Positions 20,787-29,839 of a DNA stretch of 64,000 bases are shown here, piece after piece. The notes under the pieces were generated by a model, which worked only from the letters and a program-made list of their open reading frames with translations, was not told the origin of the DNA and ran no database searches. The DNA is taken from NCBI GenBank assembly GCA_963737835.1, contig CAVTUH010000001.1, forward strand, positions 186,001-250,000, read 5' to 3'. Both the position numbers and the translations under genes were made by a program. This stretch comes from Palsa-1248 sp963737835 (GTDB lineage Bacteria > Gemmatimonadota > Gemmatimonadetes > Gemmatimonadales > Gemmatimonadaceae). Numbering within the stretch: position 1 is the stretch's first letter; every line of letters begins with the position of its first letter.

Positions 20787-21719
20787 TTACCGTCGGCTCG
20801 TGAAGACGGCGCGCGGCACGGTGAAGCCCACGTTCCAAACCCCGGCGTCGACGATCTCGAGGATCTTGAGGTCGCCGGCGAGGCTGCACAGCACGTAGGC
20901 ATCTTCGCGCGAAAGGCCGTGCTCCTCGACCAGGAACTGGATCATGCCGCGCACGGCGGTCTTGGCGCCCTGCATGAGATCGGGGTGGATGCCCATTGTG
21001 CCGTAGAAGCCCTGGGCGTCGACGCGTGGTGTCAGCGGTCCGGGCACGATGAAGCGGGGCGTCGCAATGGAGCGTTTGTGCAGGCGGAAGCGAAGGGTCG
21101 CCCGCATCGCGCACTCGAGCGCCGCCACGCAGACCTCACCATCGCCCTGCGCGGCGTGCGGGTCGCCGCAGGAAAACATGGCGCCGTCACGCCACACGGG
21201 CACCAGGAACGAGGACCCCTGCTTGAGGTGGCGCGTATCGATATTCCCTGCGCCCTTGTGTGGCGGAAACGGCGCCGCGCGCTCCGGGACATCCGGGTGG
21301 TTACCCATCGTGCCGAGGAAGGGCTCGATGGGAATCTCGACGCCCGGGAGGAGCTGTGCGGTCTTGCCGCGCGTGAGATCGAAGTAGCGAATGAAAGGAT
21401 CGGGGAAGTCTTCCGGCAGGAGGCCGAGGTTGGGCCCGACGGTGGTCCACCCCCAGTCGCCGGGGGTGAGCGAGAGGATTTCGACCTCGAGCGTGTCGCC
21501 ACGCTTGGCTCCCTCGACGTAGATCGGCCCCAGCAGGTTGTACATCGTGTCGAAGTCGAACTTCGCCTGCTCGACTTTCCAGCCCTTCTCCACCTGCCCG
21601 TGGCCGGCCATCAGGAGGTCGAAGTGCACGATGTCACCGGACGCGATCTTGAGCGTCGGCGGGAGCGAGTTGTCCCACTGGTGATGGATCTTGGTCGGGT
21701 CGATCACGTGCTCGGCCAC
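20787..21719 (-). CDS. Acetamidase/formamidase family protein
   Basis: A 310-aa FmdA/AmdA family amidase, which hydrolyses formamide, acetamide or other short amides to the acid plus ammonia. Family signatures are clear: HHQWDNSLPP near the start, GPIYVEGAKRGDTLEVEI, a GAMFSCGDPHAAQGDGEVC loop and MGIHPDLMQGAKTAVRGMI. It is cytoplasmic with no signal. It is followed directly by the APC permease gene. Length matches the shorter bacterial members. Confidence 0.9.
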   Translation of the reverse strand: MAEHVIDPTKIHHQWDNSLPPTLKIASGDIVHFDLLMAGHGQVEKGWKVEQAKFDFDTMYNLLGPIYVEGAKRGDTLEVEILSLTPGDWGWTTVGPNLGLLPEDFPDPFIRYFDLTRGKTAQLLPGVEIPIEPFLGTMGNHPDVPERAAPFPPHKGAGNIDTRHLKQGSSFLVPVWRDGAMFSCGDPHAAQGDGEVCVAALECAMRATLRFRLHKRSIATPRFIVPGPLTPRVDAQGFYGTMGIHPDLMQGAKTAVRGMIQFLVEEHGLSREDAYVLCSLAGDLKILEIVDAGVWNVGFTVPRAVFTSRR

Positions 21720-21816
21720 GCAATACCCTCGAGGGACGGGCGCGGTATTCTATCGTCGCGCACTGCATTGTCAACGTTGTGGGCCGGCCACGCGTTTGCA
21801 AAGAGCATCGTCGCCT

Positions 21817-21833
21817 AGACGCTGGACGCTGGC
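21817..21833. repeat. GACGCTGGACGCTGG short repeat
   Basis: A reduced copy of the GACGTTGGACG repeat, in the spacer between the divergent formamidase and M28 peptidase genes. Confidence 0.5.
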
Positions 21834-21958
21834 CGACACGGAAATGGGATGCTGCCCGTTAGAGCACATGCCTCGTAGCGACTCGCGGGGTTGTCCCTCA
21901 TGGGAAGTTGGCGCACCTTGAGGGACGCACGAACTGGATTCGGTCACTGAGAACAGAG

Positions 21959-23599
21959 ATGACCATGACGTCGAACGGAAATGAGCGGCCCATCTTGCGC
22001 GGCCTGGTCCCGGCCGTGCTTTCGGTGCTGGCGAGCAGTCTCGCTGGCGCACAAACCCCGCAGAGTCTCGCTGCGGAGGGCGCGAGTTGGTGGAAAGACA
22101 TCGCCTATCTCGCCAGCGACAGCCTGCAGGGGCGGATGACCGGTAGCCAAGGCTATCGGACCGCCGCGGCCTATGTGGCGGAGAAGTTCAAGGACGCAGG
22201 ATTGGTCGGCGCGGGTACGGCAGGCTTCTATCAGCCGGTGAAGTTCAAGCGCCTCGAGCTCGACGAGGCCGCGTCATCCGTGGAGTTGGTGCACGGCACC
22301 AAGACGACCCCACTGACGTTCGGGCGAGAAGTGATCGTCTCCGCAGTCGACAACCCGGCCGGCCAGGTCGATGCGGGCGCGGTCTTCGTGGGGTACGGCA
22401 TTTCCGCGCCGGAGGCCAATTACGACGACCTGTCCGGACTGGACCTGCATGGCAAGATCGCCGTGTACCTGGCCGGCGGGCCGGAGACGATCAAGGATCC
22501 CTTGCGAGCGCACAAGGAGTCGTCCGGCGAGCGCTGGAAAGCGATGAAAGCCGCGGGTGCCGTCGGCACGATCGTGATCTTCAACACGGCCAACCAGGAA
22601 ATCGCGTGGGATCGTATCGCGGGGAACCGGCATAAGCCGTCGCTCGAGCTTGCCGACGCGAGCTTGAGACAGGATCAAGGCAAGCTGCTGGCGATGTCCG
22701 TCAATCCGCAGTATGCGGACATGCTCTTCGCGGAGTCAGGCCACACAATGGCCGAAATACTGAGTGCGGCCAAGGCGAAACAGCCGCTGCCGACGTTCCC
22801 CCTGCGCGTGACCATCCGGGCAAAGACGAAAGTGAGCGCGACGGATCTCGAATCACCGAACGTCGTGGGTGAGCTCCCAGGGACGGACCCGGCGCTCAAG
22901 CAGCAGTTCGTCATTGTGAGCGCGCACCTGGATCATCTGGGAGTTGGTGCGCCGGTCAACGGCGACAGCATCTACAACGGCGCGATGGACAACGCGTCGG
23001 GGGTCGCGTCGCTCATTCAGATCGCGCACGACTTCCGTGCGGCGGGTGCGAAGCCGAAGCGATCGGTGATCTTCCTCGCCATCGGCGGCGAGGAGGAGGG
23101 AGAGCTTGGCTCGTGGTACTTCGCGAATCATCCAAGTGTCCCGGCACACGACATCGTCGCGGACATCAACATGGACATGTACCTACCGCTTTTCCCGCTG
23201 GTGTACCTGCAGGTGCAAGGTCTCGATGAGTCGACCCTGGGCGACGACATCCGAGCGGTTGGCGAGGCGGACGGCGTCAAGGTAATCGAGGACGAGCAGC
23301 CGGGCGCCAATCGGTTCATCCGCAGCGATCAGTACAGCTTCGTCCAGCGAGGCATCCCGGCGCTCGCGTTCAAGTTCGGCTACGTGCAGGGCTCGCCCGA
23401 GGACAAGACATTCGATACCTGGGTCCACACGCGCTACCACCAGCCATCCGACGACATCAATCAACCGGTCGACCGCGAGGCGGCTGCCAAGTTCTGCCAC
23501 CTGCTCTACCTGTTGACGGATCGGGTGGCGGCCGAGGCGGCGCGCCCGACGTGGGAGCCGACGAGCTTCTTCCGCCGCTTCGCAGCGCCAGTGAGCTAG
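21959..23599 (+). CDS. Secreted M28 family zinc aminopeptidase
   Basis: A 546-aa exported metallopeptidase (signal peptide to about residue 31, cleavage at AGAQ). A PA (protease-associated) insert occupies roughly residues 110-270. The di-zinc M28 catalytic site is complete: SAHLDHLG, GAMDNASGV, GGEEEGELGS, INMDMY and a final HTRYHQPSDD. It would remove N-terminal residues from peptides in the periplasm or outside the cell. The in-frame upstream start at 21908 is rejected because the signal peptide begins at 21959 or 21965. It ends back-to-back with the convergent DUF5694 gene. Confidence 0.9.
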   Translation: MTMTSNGNERPILRGLVPAVLSVLASSLAGAQTPQSLAAEGASWWKDIAYLASDSLQGRMTGSQGYRTAAAYVAEKFKDAGLVGAGTAGFYQPVKFKRLELDEAASSVELVHGTKTTPLTFGREVIVSAVDNPAGQVDAGAVFVGYGISAPEANYDDLSGLDLHGKIAVYLAGGPETIKDPLRAHKESSGERWKAMKAAGAVGTIVIFNTANQEIAWDRIAGNRHKPSLELADASLRQDQGKLLAMSVNPQYADMLFAESGHTMAEILSAAKAKQPLPTFPLRVTIRAKTKVSATDLESPNVVGELPGTDPALKQQFVIVSAHLDHLGVGAPVNGDSIYNGAMDNASGVASLIQIAHDFRAAGAKPKRSVIFLAIGGEEEGELGSWYFANHPSVPAHDIVADINMDMYLPLFPLVYLQVQGLDESTLGDDIRAVGEADGVKVIEDEQPGANRFIRSDQYSFVQRGIPALAFKFGYVQGSPEDKTFDTWVHTRYHQPSDDINQPVDREAAAKFCHLLYLLTDRVAAEAARPTWEPTSFFRRFAAPVS

Positions 23600-24451
23600 C
23601 TACGGACGATTCAGATAGTCGAGCGGATCCACATACACGAGGTTCGGGTCCAGCCGCACGAACTCGCGAAGCAGGTACTCGTGCCCCTGTCCCATGATGA
23701 TCACCACCCGATCATGCGGGCGGAGCACGCTGAGGATGTTGGAGAATATGTAGCAGTTGCGCGCATACCAGCCGGACACATAGGCGCTGCCGGCGTCATC
23801 GACGTCGCGCCCCAGCCCGTCAAGCACGCTGTAGAGAGATGCGTTGGCGCGAATGGCGACGTCGGTATTGAGGTAGCGGAGGAGGTCGAGATAGGTCCCG
23901 TTTCGCTCTAGCGTGTCGGACCGCGCGAGGAAGGCAGCGAATGGCGGGGTGCTGAGACCGGTCATGTGGGTCTCCAGATAGTCGACAATGCGTTTCCCGC
24001 GAGGACTCTTCTCGTCGATGAGCTCCGGCCCGTCCGTATCGATCGGATAGATCGCACTGTCACCAACGCCTGCCGCGAGGCGGAAGCCGAACTGGTACGC
24101 CTCGTTGGGCTCGAGGGTGTACTGGCCAGCTCGAAAGCGTCGATAGCGGTTCGCCACCACCGAGTCGCCCATGGGCTGCTCAATGAGCACCTTCGTCGGC
24201 CGAAACTGCGCGAGGCGACTCACGACCTCCGCTATCTGCGCCTGGCGCTTCGGCGAGAGCGGGCTGTCCTGGAACGTGCTGTTGTGCACGTCGCGCTTGG
24301 CCACCAGGTGGGCGACTCCGAGAACCATCACCTGCACGCTGTCACCGCTATCGCCGCTCCCCGGCATGCCCGTCACGGCACGTACCGTGGATTGAGCCGC
24401 GGCAACTACCGGGGTGCCGACTAGCGCCAACACCGACAGGATCTTCCTCAC
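23600..24451 (-). CDS. DUF5694 family exported protein
   Basis: A 283-aa protein with a signal peptide (cleavage near VVAAAQS). It resembles DUF5694, which is distantly related to TraB/GumN-like (Tiki-type) metal-dependent hydrolase folds: VMVLGVAHL at the start of the domain, RPTKVLIEQP, and a closing HDRVVIIMGQGHEYLLREFV. The paired GxxH and GQGHE histidines are the expected metal or active-site candidates. Function is not established. Its stop abuts the stop of the M28 peptidase on the opposite strand. Confidence 0.7.
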   Translation of the reverse strand: MRKILSVLALVGTPVVAAAQSTVRAVTGMPGSGDSGDSVQVMVLGVAHLVAKRDVHNSTFQDSPLSPKRQAQIAEVVSRLAQFRPTKVLIEQPMGDSVVANRYRRFRAGQYTLEPNEAYQFGFRLAAGVGDSAIYPIDTDGPELIDEKSPRGKRIVDYLETHMTGLSTPPFAAFLARSDTLERNGTYLDLLRYLNTDVAIRANASLYSVLDGLGRDVDDAGSAYVSGWYARNCYIFSNILSVLRPHDRVVIIMGQGHEYLLREFVRLDPNLVYVDPLDYLNRP

Positions 24452-24562
24452 GCATCCTCCCGATCTCTGTACGGGATTCGATCGCGGCGACCTCTCATCC
24501 CAACGGCTTACGGGCCGCCGCGACAGAAGTTTCGACAGGCGGCGTGAGCGTGTGTTGGGCGC

Positions 24563-25690
24563 TCATTGTTTGTCTCCCTTGTGCGACGGTTGCTGCTTCG
24601 CTTTCAAGTGCTGCATTTGCTGGGCGTGTTTTTGCGCCAACTGCTGCGTCTGTTGCGTGTGTTGTTGCTCCAGCCGCTGCGTCGTCGCAGCATCAGCATT
24701 CCGCTGCGCCAACCGCTGGTGGTCCTGCTCCTGCTTCGTCTGCAGCTGGAGTCGTTCCTGGTTCTGGTGCACGAGTAGCTTGGCTTGCTGTTGCTGGTAT
24801 TGCTGGTCCAGCTTCGGATTCCCCGTGTTCGGCGCAGCAGGGTGGTCGATGGGCGGAAGGTCGTTCGGATGGACGACAGTGTTGGCGCGCGAGCCGTCGG
24901 GCGAATTATGAATCGCCCCCGCCTCTACGGCCGCTACGACTCCGGGCTGGCTAAACGCTCCGGGTCGTGGAGTAGCCGCAATCGGCGGTTTGCCGTAGTT
25001 CGCCGAAGCGCGCAGTTCCGGGTTCGAGCGAGCAGCCTGAGCGTGCTCGTTTTGCGCAGCGACGGGCGGGATATGCCTCCCCTGCTCGACAGTCTGCTCT
25101 TCGGATGTTGGTCTTGCGGCGATCCCGCCGTTGCCGCCGTTGTAGCTCACGCGAGTCACTGTGTTGTTCACAACCGTGTTGTTAACCACCGTGGTGTTGT
25201 ACACGTTGTGCACCACGGTCACATCCACATTCGTGACCGAACGGTTGTACTGGAAGTGTCCGTTGTCCCAACGACCGCCTTCAAACCCTCGGCCGGGGTA
25301 GCCGTGGCCATAGTTGACGCCGCCGTAGAACCCGACCCGCTCACCCCAGTAGCCCTGATGAAACACGTATCCGTTGCCGCCCCAACCCCAATATCCGGGA
25401 GTCCAGAGGTAGCCAACTTGTGGCGGCTCCACCCATGTCCCGGGCACCCAGTAGTAGTCCGCACCAGTCCAGGCCCAATAGCCGGGCGTCCAGACATACC
25501 CGTCGCCGGGGCAGACGGGTTGCTCGTAGACAGGTAAGTCAGGCGGGGCGGTTGCGATTACGACGGTCGCCGCAGCGTAGCTGGGCGCGACATCACCGTC
25601 CGGCGGCGGGCCCGCGTACGAGCTGCAAGCAACGAGTGCTCCACATGCGAACACCAAAGGGCCAATGCCCGCGATCATACGATTGCGCAT
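24563..25690 (-). CDS. YXWGXW-repeat lipoprotein
   Basis: A 375-aa surface lipoprotein. The signal peptide ends in a lipobox ALVAC. Residues about 55-130 hold four to five YXWGXW-type repeats (YVWTPGYWAWTG, YYWVPGTWVEP, YLWTPGYWGWGG, YVFHQGYWGER). An Asn/Val/Thr-rich segment follows (about 155-185). The C-terminal third is a Gln/Lys/His-rich probable coiled coil. The family is widespread but not functionally characterised; a cell-surface or exopolymer-binding role is speculative. I chose the Met at 25690 because it begins the lipoprotein signal. Confidence 0.8.
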   Translation of the reverse strand: MRNRMIAGIGPLVFACGALVACSSYAGPPPDGDVAPSYAAATVVIATAPPDLPVYEQPVCPGDGYVWTPGYWAWTGADYYWVPGTWVEPPQVGYLWTPGYWGWGGNGYVFHQGYWGERVGFYGGVNYGHGYPGRGFEGGRWDNGHFQYNRSVTNVDVTVVHNVYNTTVVNNTVVNNTVTRVSYNGGNGGIAARPTSEEQTVEQGRHIPPVAAQNEHAQAARSNPELRASANYGKPPIAATPRPGAFSQPGVVAAVEAGAIHNSPDGSRANTVVHPNDLPPIDHPAAPNTGNPKLDQQYQQQQAKLLVHQNQERLQLQTKQEQDHQRLAQRNADAATTQRLEQQHTQQTQQLAQKHAQQMQHLKAKQQPSHKGDKQ

Positions 25691-26055
25691 TACGGCTTCT
25701 CCTGCCCGATCAAGGACGGGCACTCGGAGATGACGCGAGTCCAACAATGCCGGCTTCGAAACCAATGTTCAATGGAGCCGTTTCCAAAGACGGGTATCTC
25801 TCAGCTTGTCGAGCGAGGGCGCCGTGCGTTGTCAGCACGCTACGCCAGGCCTGAAGACTCGACGATCGAGAGGCGTCCAGCGTCGCGGAACCCGACCCAC
25901 GTCTGGCGTTATCTTGTTGTAGCCGCGGACTCCTGGACGCGCCTCAGCTGGCGGAGAGCTTAGTTCTCATTCAGCTCGCCGACCGATATTCACGCGTGGC
26001 GAGTCCCGACGCTCGCCAAGCGATAGTTGCTCCACGGACTTCAATAACCCCTTCC
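25691..26055. other. Intergenic, no gene seen
   Basis: Divergent spacer between the YXWGXW and YncE-like genes. Short open frames here lack coding character. Promoters for both genes must lie within it, but no clear -35/-10 pair or palindrome stands out. Confidence 0.5.
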
Positions 26056-27117
26056 ATGCCCCCCATCAAACAGCCACTGAGTATCCTGTTCGCGGCCACC
26101 ACAGTGGTGGTCGCGTCGGCCGCGATCTCCCGCGCCCAAGCGCCAAACGCCTACACGGCCCGAACGCTCACGCTGGCGGACCACGGCAAAGGAACGATCG
26201 CGATGGACTACATCGCGTACGATGCCCGGACCAACTCCGTCTGGGTGCCGGCCATCAATATCGGCTCCGTCTTCGTGGTTGATGTGAGCACAGGCAACGT
26301 GCATGAGATACCGGGATTTGCAGCGAACGAAGTGGAAGCGGGTGGGCGAAAGCGGGCCCAGGGGCCGAGCGGCGTTTCAGTCGGAAACGGCGTCGTGTAC
26401 ATCGGCGACCGGGCCGATTCCAGCGTCTGCGCCATTGACGAAAAGACGCTGACACGGAAGGCGTGTGGGCACATCAGTTCGACGCCGGACGGTGTGGTCT
26501 ACGTGGCACCCACCAACGAAGTCTGGGTGACCGCACCGCGTGACAAATCCGTTCGGATTCTCGACGCTCAAACTCTCGCGGAAAAAGAGAAGCTGACCTT
26601 CGAAGGCCAGCCGGAAGGGTACGCCGTCGATGCGAAGCGCGGGCGCTTCTACATGAACTACGAGGACAAGGACCTCACCACCGCCATCGATCTCACCTCG
26701 CACAAGACGCTGGCGAAGTGGCCGGCATCGTGTGGCGCGGACGGTCCGCACGGCATCTCCCTGGATCAGGACGCCGGCTTCCTGTACGTGGCGTGCAGCA
26801 CGCGCGCCGAAGTGTTGAATGTCGGTCACAATGGCGAGCAGCTCTCATCGATTGACACCGGCGACGGCGTCAATGACCTGGCGTTCTCGCCGGCCACGCA
26901 CATGCTCTACGTGGGCGCGGCCAAAGATGCACGGCTCACGGTCGCCCGAGCGGACGCTGCCGGGAAGCTCAGTATGGTCGCGCAGGTGCCGACCCACGAG
27001 GGCGCGCGCAACGGCGTGGTCACCAAGGACGGCGCCGTCTACCTGGCGCACTCGCAGCTCGGCCAACTTGCCGGCTTGATCGTCGTCTCGCCCGCCCGGA
27101 CTGCGGGGGCGCAGTAG
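26056..27117 (+). CDS. Exported YncE/NHL-type beta-propeller protein
   Basis: A 353-aa secreted protein (signal peptide, cleavage near SRAQA). The mature part is made of repeated four-stranded blades with NSVWVPAINIGSVFVVDVSTG, GVVYIGDRADSSVCAIDEKTL, NEVWVTAPRDKSVRILDAQTL and GFLYVACSTRAEVLNV, the pattern of YncE / NHL / lactonase-like propellers. Such proteins bind ligands or other proteins; enzymatic lactonase activity is possible but no catalytic residues can be assigned. The Met at 26056 is chosen because the signal peptide follows it. Confidence 0.75.
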   Translation: MPPIKQPLSILFAATTVVVASAAISRAQAPNAYTARTLTLADHGKGTIAMDYIAYDARTNSVWVPAINIGSVFVVDVSTGNVHEIPGFAANEVEAGGRKRAQGPSGVSVGNGVVYIGDRADSSVCAIDEKTLTRKACGHISSTPDGVVYVAPTNEVWVTAPRDKSVRILDAQTLAEKEKLTFEGQPEGYAVDAKRGRFYMNYEDKDLTTAIDLTSHKTLAKWPASCGADGPHGISLDQDAGFLYVACSTRAEVLNVGHNGEQLSSIDTGDGVNDLAFSPATHMLYVGAAKDARLTVARADAAGKLSMVAQVPTHEGARNGVVTKDGAVYLAHSQLGQLAGLIVVSPARTAGAQ

Positions 27118-27168
27118 GGGAGAGAAGCAGAAGGGTCGGGCGAAGCTCACTCCCGTCGTTCCTGACCG

Positions 27169-27966
27169 CTAGATGCTGAACTGCAGGCTCGTGGTCAGTA
27201 TCCGGTCTATCGTCTTGAAACCCGGCGGGGGCTCGCTGGAATAGCGGATTTCATATCTCGCCTTAACGGCGACGTGTTTCGAGAGAGGGGCTGCGAGAAC
27301 CGTTTGCGAGTTGACGAGGGAGTTCGCGATGCGGGTGAGATCGGAAAGGGTTACAACTGATTGCTCGAAATAGGCACTCTTGGCGAACGTGTACCGATAC
27401 ACGACCGCCCCACGTCCGGCCGGGTAGTTCAGCTCTACGTTGGCCGTCGATCGCCGCTCCACGTATGACGGACCCACATCGAAGTCCAGCCGGTGCCGCC
27501 CACTGTTCACCGCGGCTAACTCGGCGCCGACCCCCTGCTCGAAGCGGTAGTCGATACCGGCAAAAGGATTGCGATCAAACGAGAAGACGGCGTACAGCCC
27601 GATGGCCTGGGTGATGGTATACGCGTCTCGAAGGTCGGCGGTCCATAAGTTGGTTTCCACCACGCCTTCGTTCGTGCCGTAGGTGAGGCCGAACTCCTGA
27701 CTGACTTTGTTCGAGCGACTGGTCCACAGACGCACGGCGTCAGAGACGCTGAGCGTGCCGACATTTGAGTTGCCGGACGCGTCGACGTATCCGAGGTCGG
27801 CACGGAACTGGACCCATGGAGGAGGCTCTTTCTTCTTCGATTTCGGCGGCGACGGTCGAAGCGTGGAGTCCGGTTTGCCCGGCGGCCGCGTCGACATTGG
27901 AGGGCCTTGGGCCGCCAGCGACACGGCATCGATCGCCGCCAGCGCGAGACCCGCAAGGCGCAACAT
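27169..27966 (-). CDS. DUF481-like outer-membrane protein
   Basis: A 265-aa protein with a signal peptide (MLRLAGLALAAIDAVSLAAQG) and a Pro/Lys-rich linker. The remainder is amphipathic beta strands typical of DUF481 (YdiY-like) barrels: RADLGYVDASGNSNVGTLS, KVSQEFGLTYGTNEGVVET, VGPSYVERRS and a final DRILTTSLQFSI. An in-frame Met at 28035 would precede the signal peptide by 23 residues; 27966 is preferred. Role unknown, presumably an outer-membrane or salt-stress-linked protein. Confidence 0.7.
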   Translation of the reverse strand: MLRLAGLALAAIDAVSLAAQGPPMSTRPPGKPDSTLRPSPPKSKKKEPPPWVQFRADLGYVDASGNSNVGTLSVSDAVRLWTSRSNKVSQEFGLTYGTNEGVVETNLWTADLRDAYTITQAIGLYAVFSFDRNPFAGIDYRFEQGVGAELAAVNSGRHRLDFDVGPSYVERRSTANVELNYPAGRGAVVYRYTFAKSAYFEQSVVTLSDLTRIANSLVNSQTVLAAPLSKHVAVKARYEIRYSSEPPPGFKTIDRILTTSLQFSI

Positions 27967-28035
27967 TTGGCGGAGCGACACGGTCTTGTGATACTGGTCG
28001 ATGTCGCCGAGCGATGCGCGTCGTCTTTGGTTCAC

Positions 28036-28392
28036 ATCACGAGGCGGGTTCGAGCGCTCGGTGCTCGCTCGCTTTGCGGACCGGCGGGCCCGACCATACC
28101 TCCGCCGCCCACGGCGATGGGGCCGTCGGCAGCAGGCCCGACACGTTCCGCCAGCCGCCCATTCAGCAGGGCGCTCCTGTAGCCGTCAGTTCGGCGCCTG
28201 AGGTCGGCGGCGGCGCCAAGTGAGCGACCTTCGCGTTGTCTGGCGGCCAGCGGCTTGCAATCAAATTTCTCGGCGACGAGGCCGAGCAGCACGTAGTTGA
28301 TGTTGCCTCACTCGAACGCTGTACCGGGCGACGCGAGCTCAGCGCGCGCAAGGACCTGAAGCAATCCACTGCACCTGCATGATTAGACGGCG
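28036..28392. other. Intergenic, possible gene stump
   Basis: No full gene. A minus-strand frame near 28225-28305 reads NYVLLGLVAEKFDCKPLAARQ, which has a protein-like look and could be a small leftover of a lost gene, but it is too short to assign. Confidence 0.35.
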
Positions 28393-28938
28393 ATGCCGCT
28401 AGACCGTCAGCCCGTGTCGCCGTCCTTCAGCCGTGGCACGACGCTAGGCGCCTTCACGCTAGCAATCGCCTTCGGCCTTTGGGTCTCCGCCGGGCGGTTG
28501 GCCGCGCAGGACACGCAGTATTGGGCAGCGTCGTATGGCACCCAGTCCAGGCTCCTGGGCGGTACGGTCATCGCCAACGATCCCGACATCAGCAGCGTGT
28601 ATTACAACCCCGGCGCGCTGGCCCTCGAGAAGAACGTCCAGCTACTCGTCTCGCTCAATGCACTGCAGTACTCGACGCTCTCCTTCTCGAGCTCCCAGGT
28701 TCCCATGAAGATTCCCACCAACTCGAGCTGGAGCGCCCTGCCCAACATGTTTGCCGGCGCCATCCGCATTGGGGGGAAGAACTCGCCGCAGCGGCTCGCG
28801 TACTCCCTGCTCACCCGCCAGAGCTACAACTTCGGCGCGCAGATCCGTGCCCTGCCGCTCGACAGCTTCGCTCCCCCGCCCCCGGCCCCGGTGACCTCGT
28901 CGGTCGGCAATGCACGTAGCCAACCAGTCACTGAGTGA
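28393..28938 (+). CDS. FadL/OmpP1-like outer-membrane protein, N-terminal part (frameshifted)
   Basis: The first 181 codons of an outer-membrane barrel: signal peptide (cleavage near RLAAQD) and then YGTQSRLLGGTVIANDPDISSVYYNPGALAL, the characteristic N-terminal hatch of FadL / OMPP1 / aromatic hydrocarbon porins. The frame ends at 28938, but the barrel continues at once in the +1 frame (next feature). Dropping one base between about 28895 and 28936 fuses them into one protein of about 475 aa. FadL-type proteins import hydrophobic compounds across the outer membrane. Confidence 0.75.
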   Translation: MPLDRQPVSPSFSRGTTLGAFTLAIAFGLWVSAGRLAAQDTQYWAASYGTQSRLLGGTVIANDPDISSVYYNPGALALEKNVQLLVSLNALQYSTLSFSSSQVPMKIPTNSSWSALPNMFAGAIRIGGKNSPQRLAYSLLTRQSYNFGAQIRALPLDSFAPPPPAPVTSSVGNARSQPVTE

Positions 28939-29815
28939 GACATGGGTGGGGCTCTCCTACGCCACAGCAAGTGGCACGCACTGGGGTTTTGGCTCAAGCC
29001 TCTTCGTGACCGTGCGCAGTCAGACCTTCTCGCAGTCGCTGAGCGCACAGGCCGTCAACGAGACTGGTGAGACCGCGATCGGTGTCAACGAATACGACTT
29101 CTCCTACTACAACTGGGCGGTGCTGCTCAAGGCCGGCGTACAGTACAAGGACGCCGGCTGGTCGGGCGGGCTGACGGTCACGACGCCCCGGCTCGATCTC
29201 TTCGGCGGCTCGCAGGTGGGCGCGACCCAGTCGTACACCGACCAGGGTGTGGGCACTCGCACGTCGACCTCCCAGGTCGCGACGGACTATCAGTCGCAGC
29301 TGAGTGCGACGTACCACTCGGCGCTCTCCGTAGGTGCCGGTGTCGGTCGCCACTGGGGAGGCACGGACCTCGGTGTGTCAGCCGAGTGGTTCGCAGCGGT
29401 GCCGAAGTTCACGATCATCCCCGCGCTGCCCTTCGTGCCACAGACCGGCGGTACGCCGATCTCGATGGAGCTCACGGCGCAGTACCGCTCGCTGTTCAAC
29501 TGGGGGGTGGGTGCTCGACAGCAGCTCTCCAATCATTTCGATGTATTCCTGGCCTATCGTACCGATCTCACATCGATCCCGCCCGGTGTGCGGCCGGTCG
29601 GCACGCTCATCAACTGGGACCTGCGGCACATCAATCTGGGTGTGCAGGGCAGGATCGGTCCCGCCGCACTCATTCTGGGGTTCGACACGTCGTGGGGATC
29701 GGAGAACAACCTGAACGTGGTCGGGACACCCGCGCCCAGCCTCCCTGCGCTGCCGACGTTCAATGAGAGCTACCTGAACGTCGTCAGCGCGATCGCCTTC
29801 AGCTACGCGTTCTAG
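28910..29815 (+). CDS. FadL/OmpP1-like outer-membrane protein, C-terminal part (frameshifted)
   Basis: 301 codons of amphipathic beta strands (TWVGLSYATASGTHWGFG, YYNWAVLLKAGVQYKDAGW, FNWGVGARQQLSNHFDVFLAYRTD) ending in the outer-membrane signature AIAFSYAF with a terminal Phe. There is no signal peptide of its own, and the apparent Met is inside the barrel. It completes the N-terminal part. Upstream in this frame there is a stop at 28892-28894, which bounds the indel. Confidence 0.75.
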   Translation: MHVANQSLSETWVGLSYATASGTHWGFGSSLFVTVRSQTFSQSLSAQAVNETGETAIGVNEYDFSYYNWAVLLKAGVQYKDAGWSGGLTVTTPRLDLFGGSQVGATQSYTDQGVGTRTSTSQVATDYQSQLSATYHSALSVGAGVGRHWGGTDLGVSAEWFAAVPKFTIIPALPFVPQTGGTPISMELTAQYRSLFNWGVGARQQLSNHFDVFLAYRTDLTSIPPGVRPVGTLINWDLRHINLGVQGRIGPAALILGFDTSWGSENNLNVVGTPAPSLPALPTFNESYLNVVSAIAFSYAF

Positions 29816-29839
29816 CTGCGCACATTTTCTGGAGACCTC

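Noticed and set aside
20782..21114. N-terminal extension of the APC permease
   Set aside because: It overlaps the formamidase coding region in another frame and precedes the natural GTG start.
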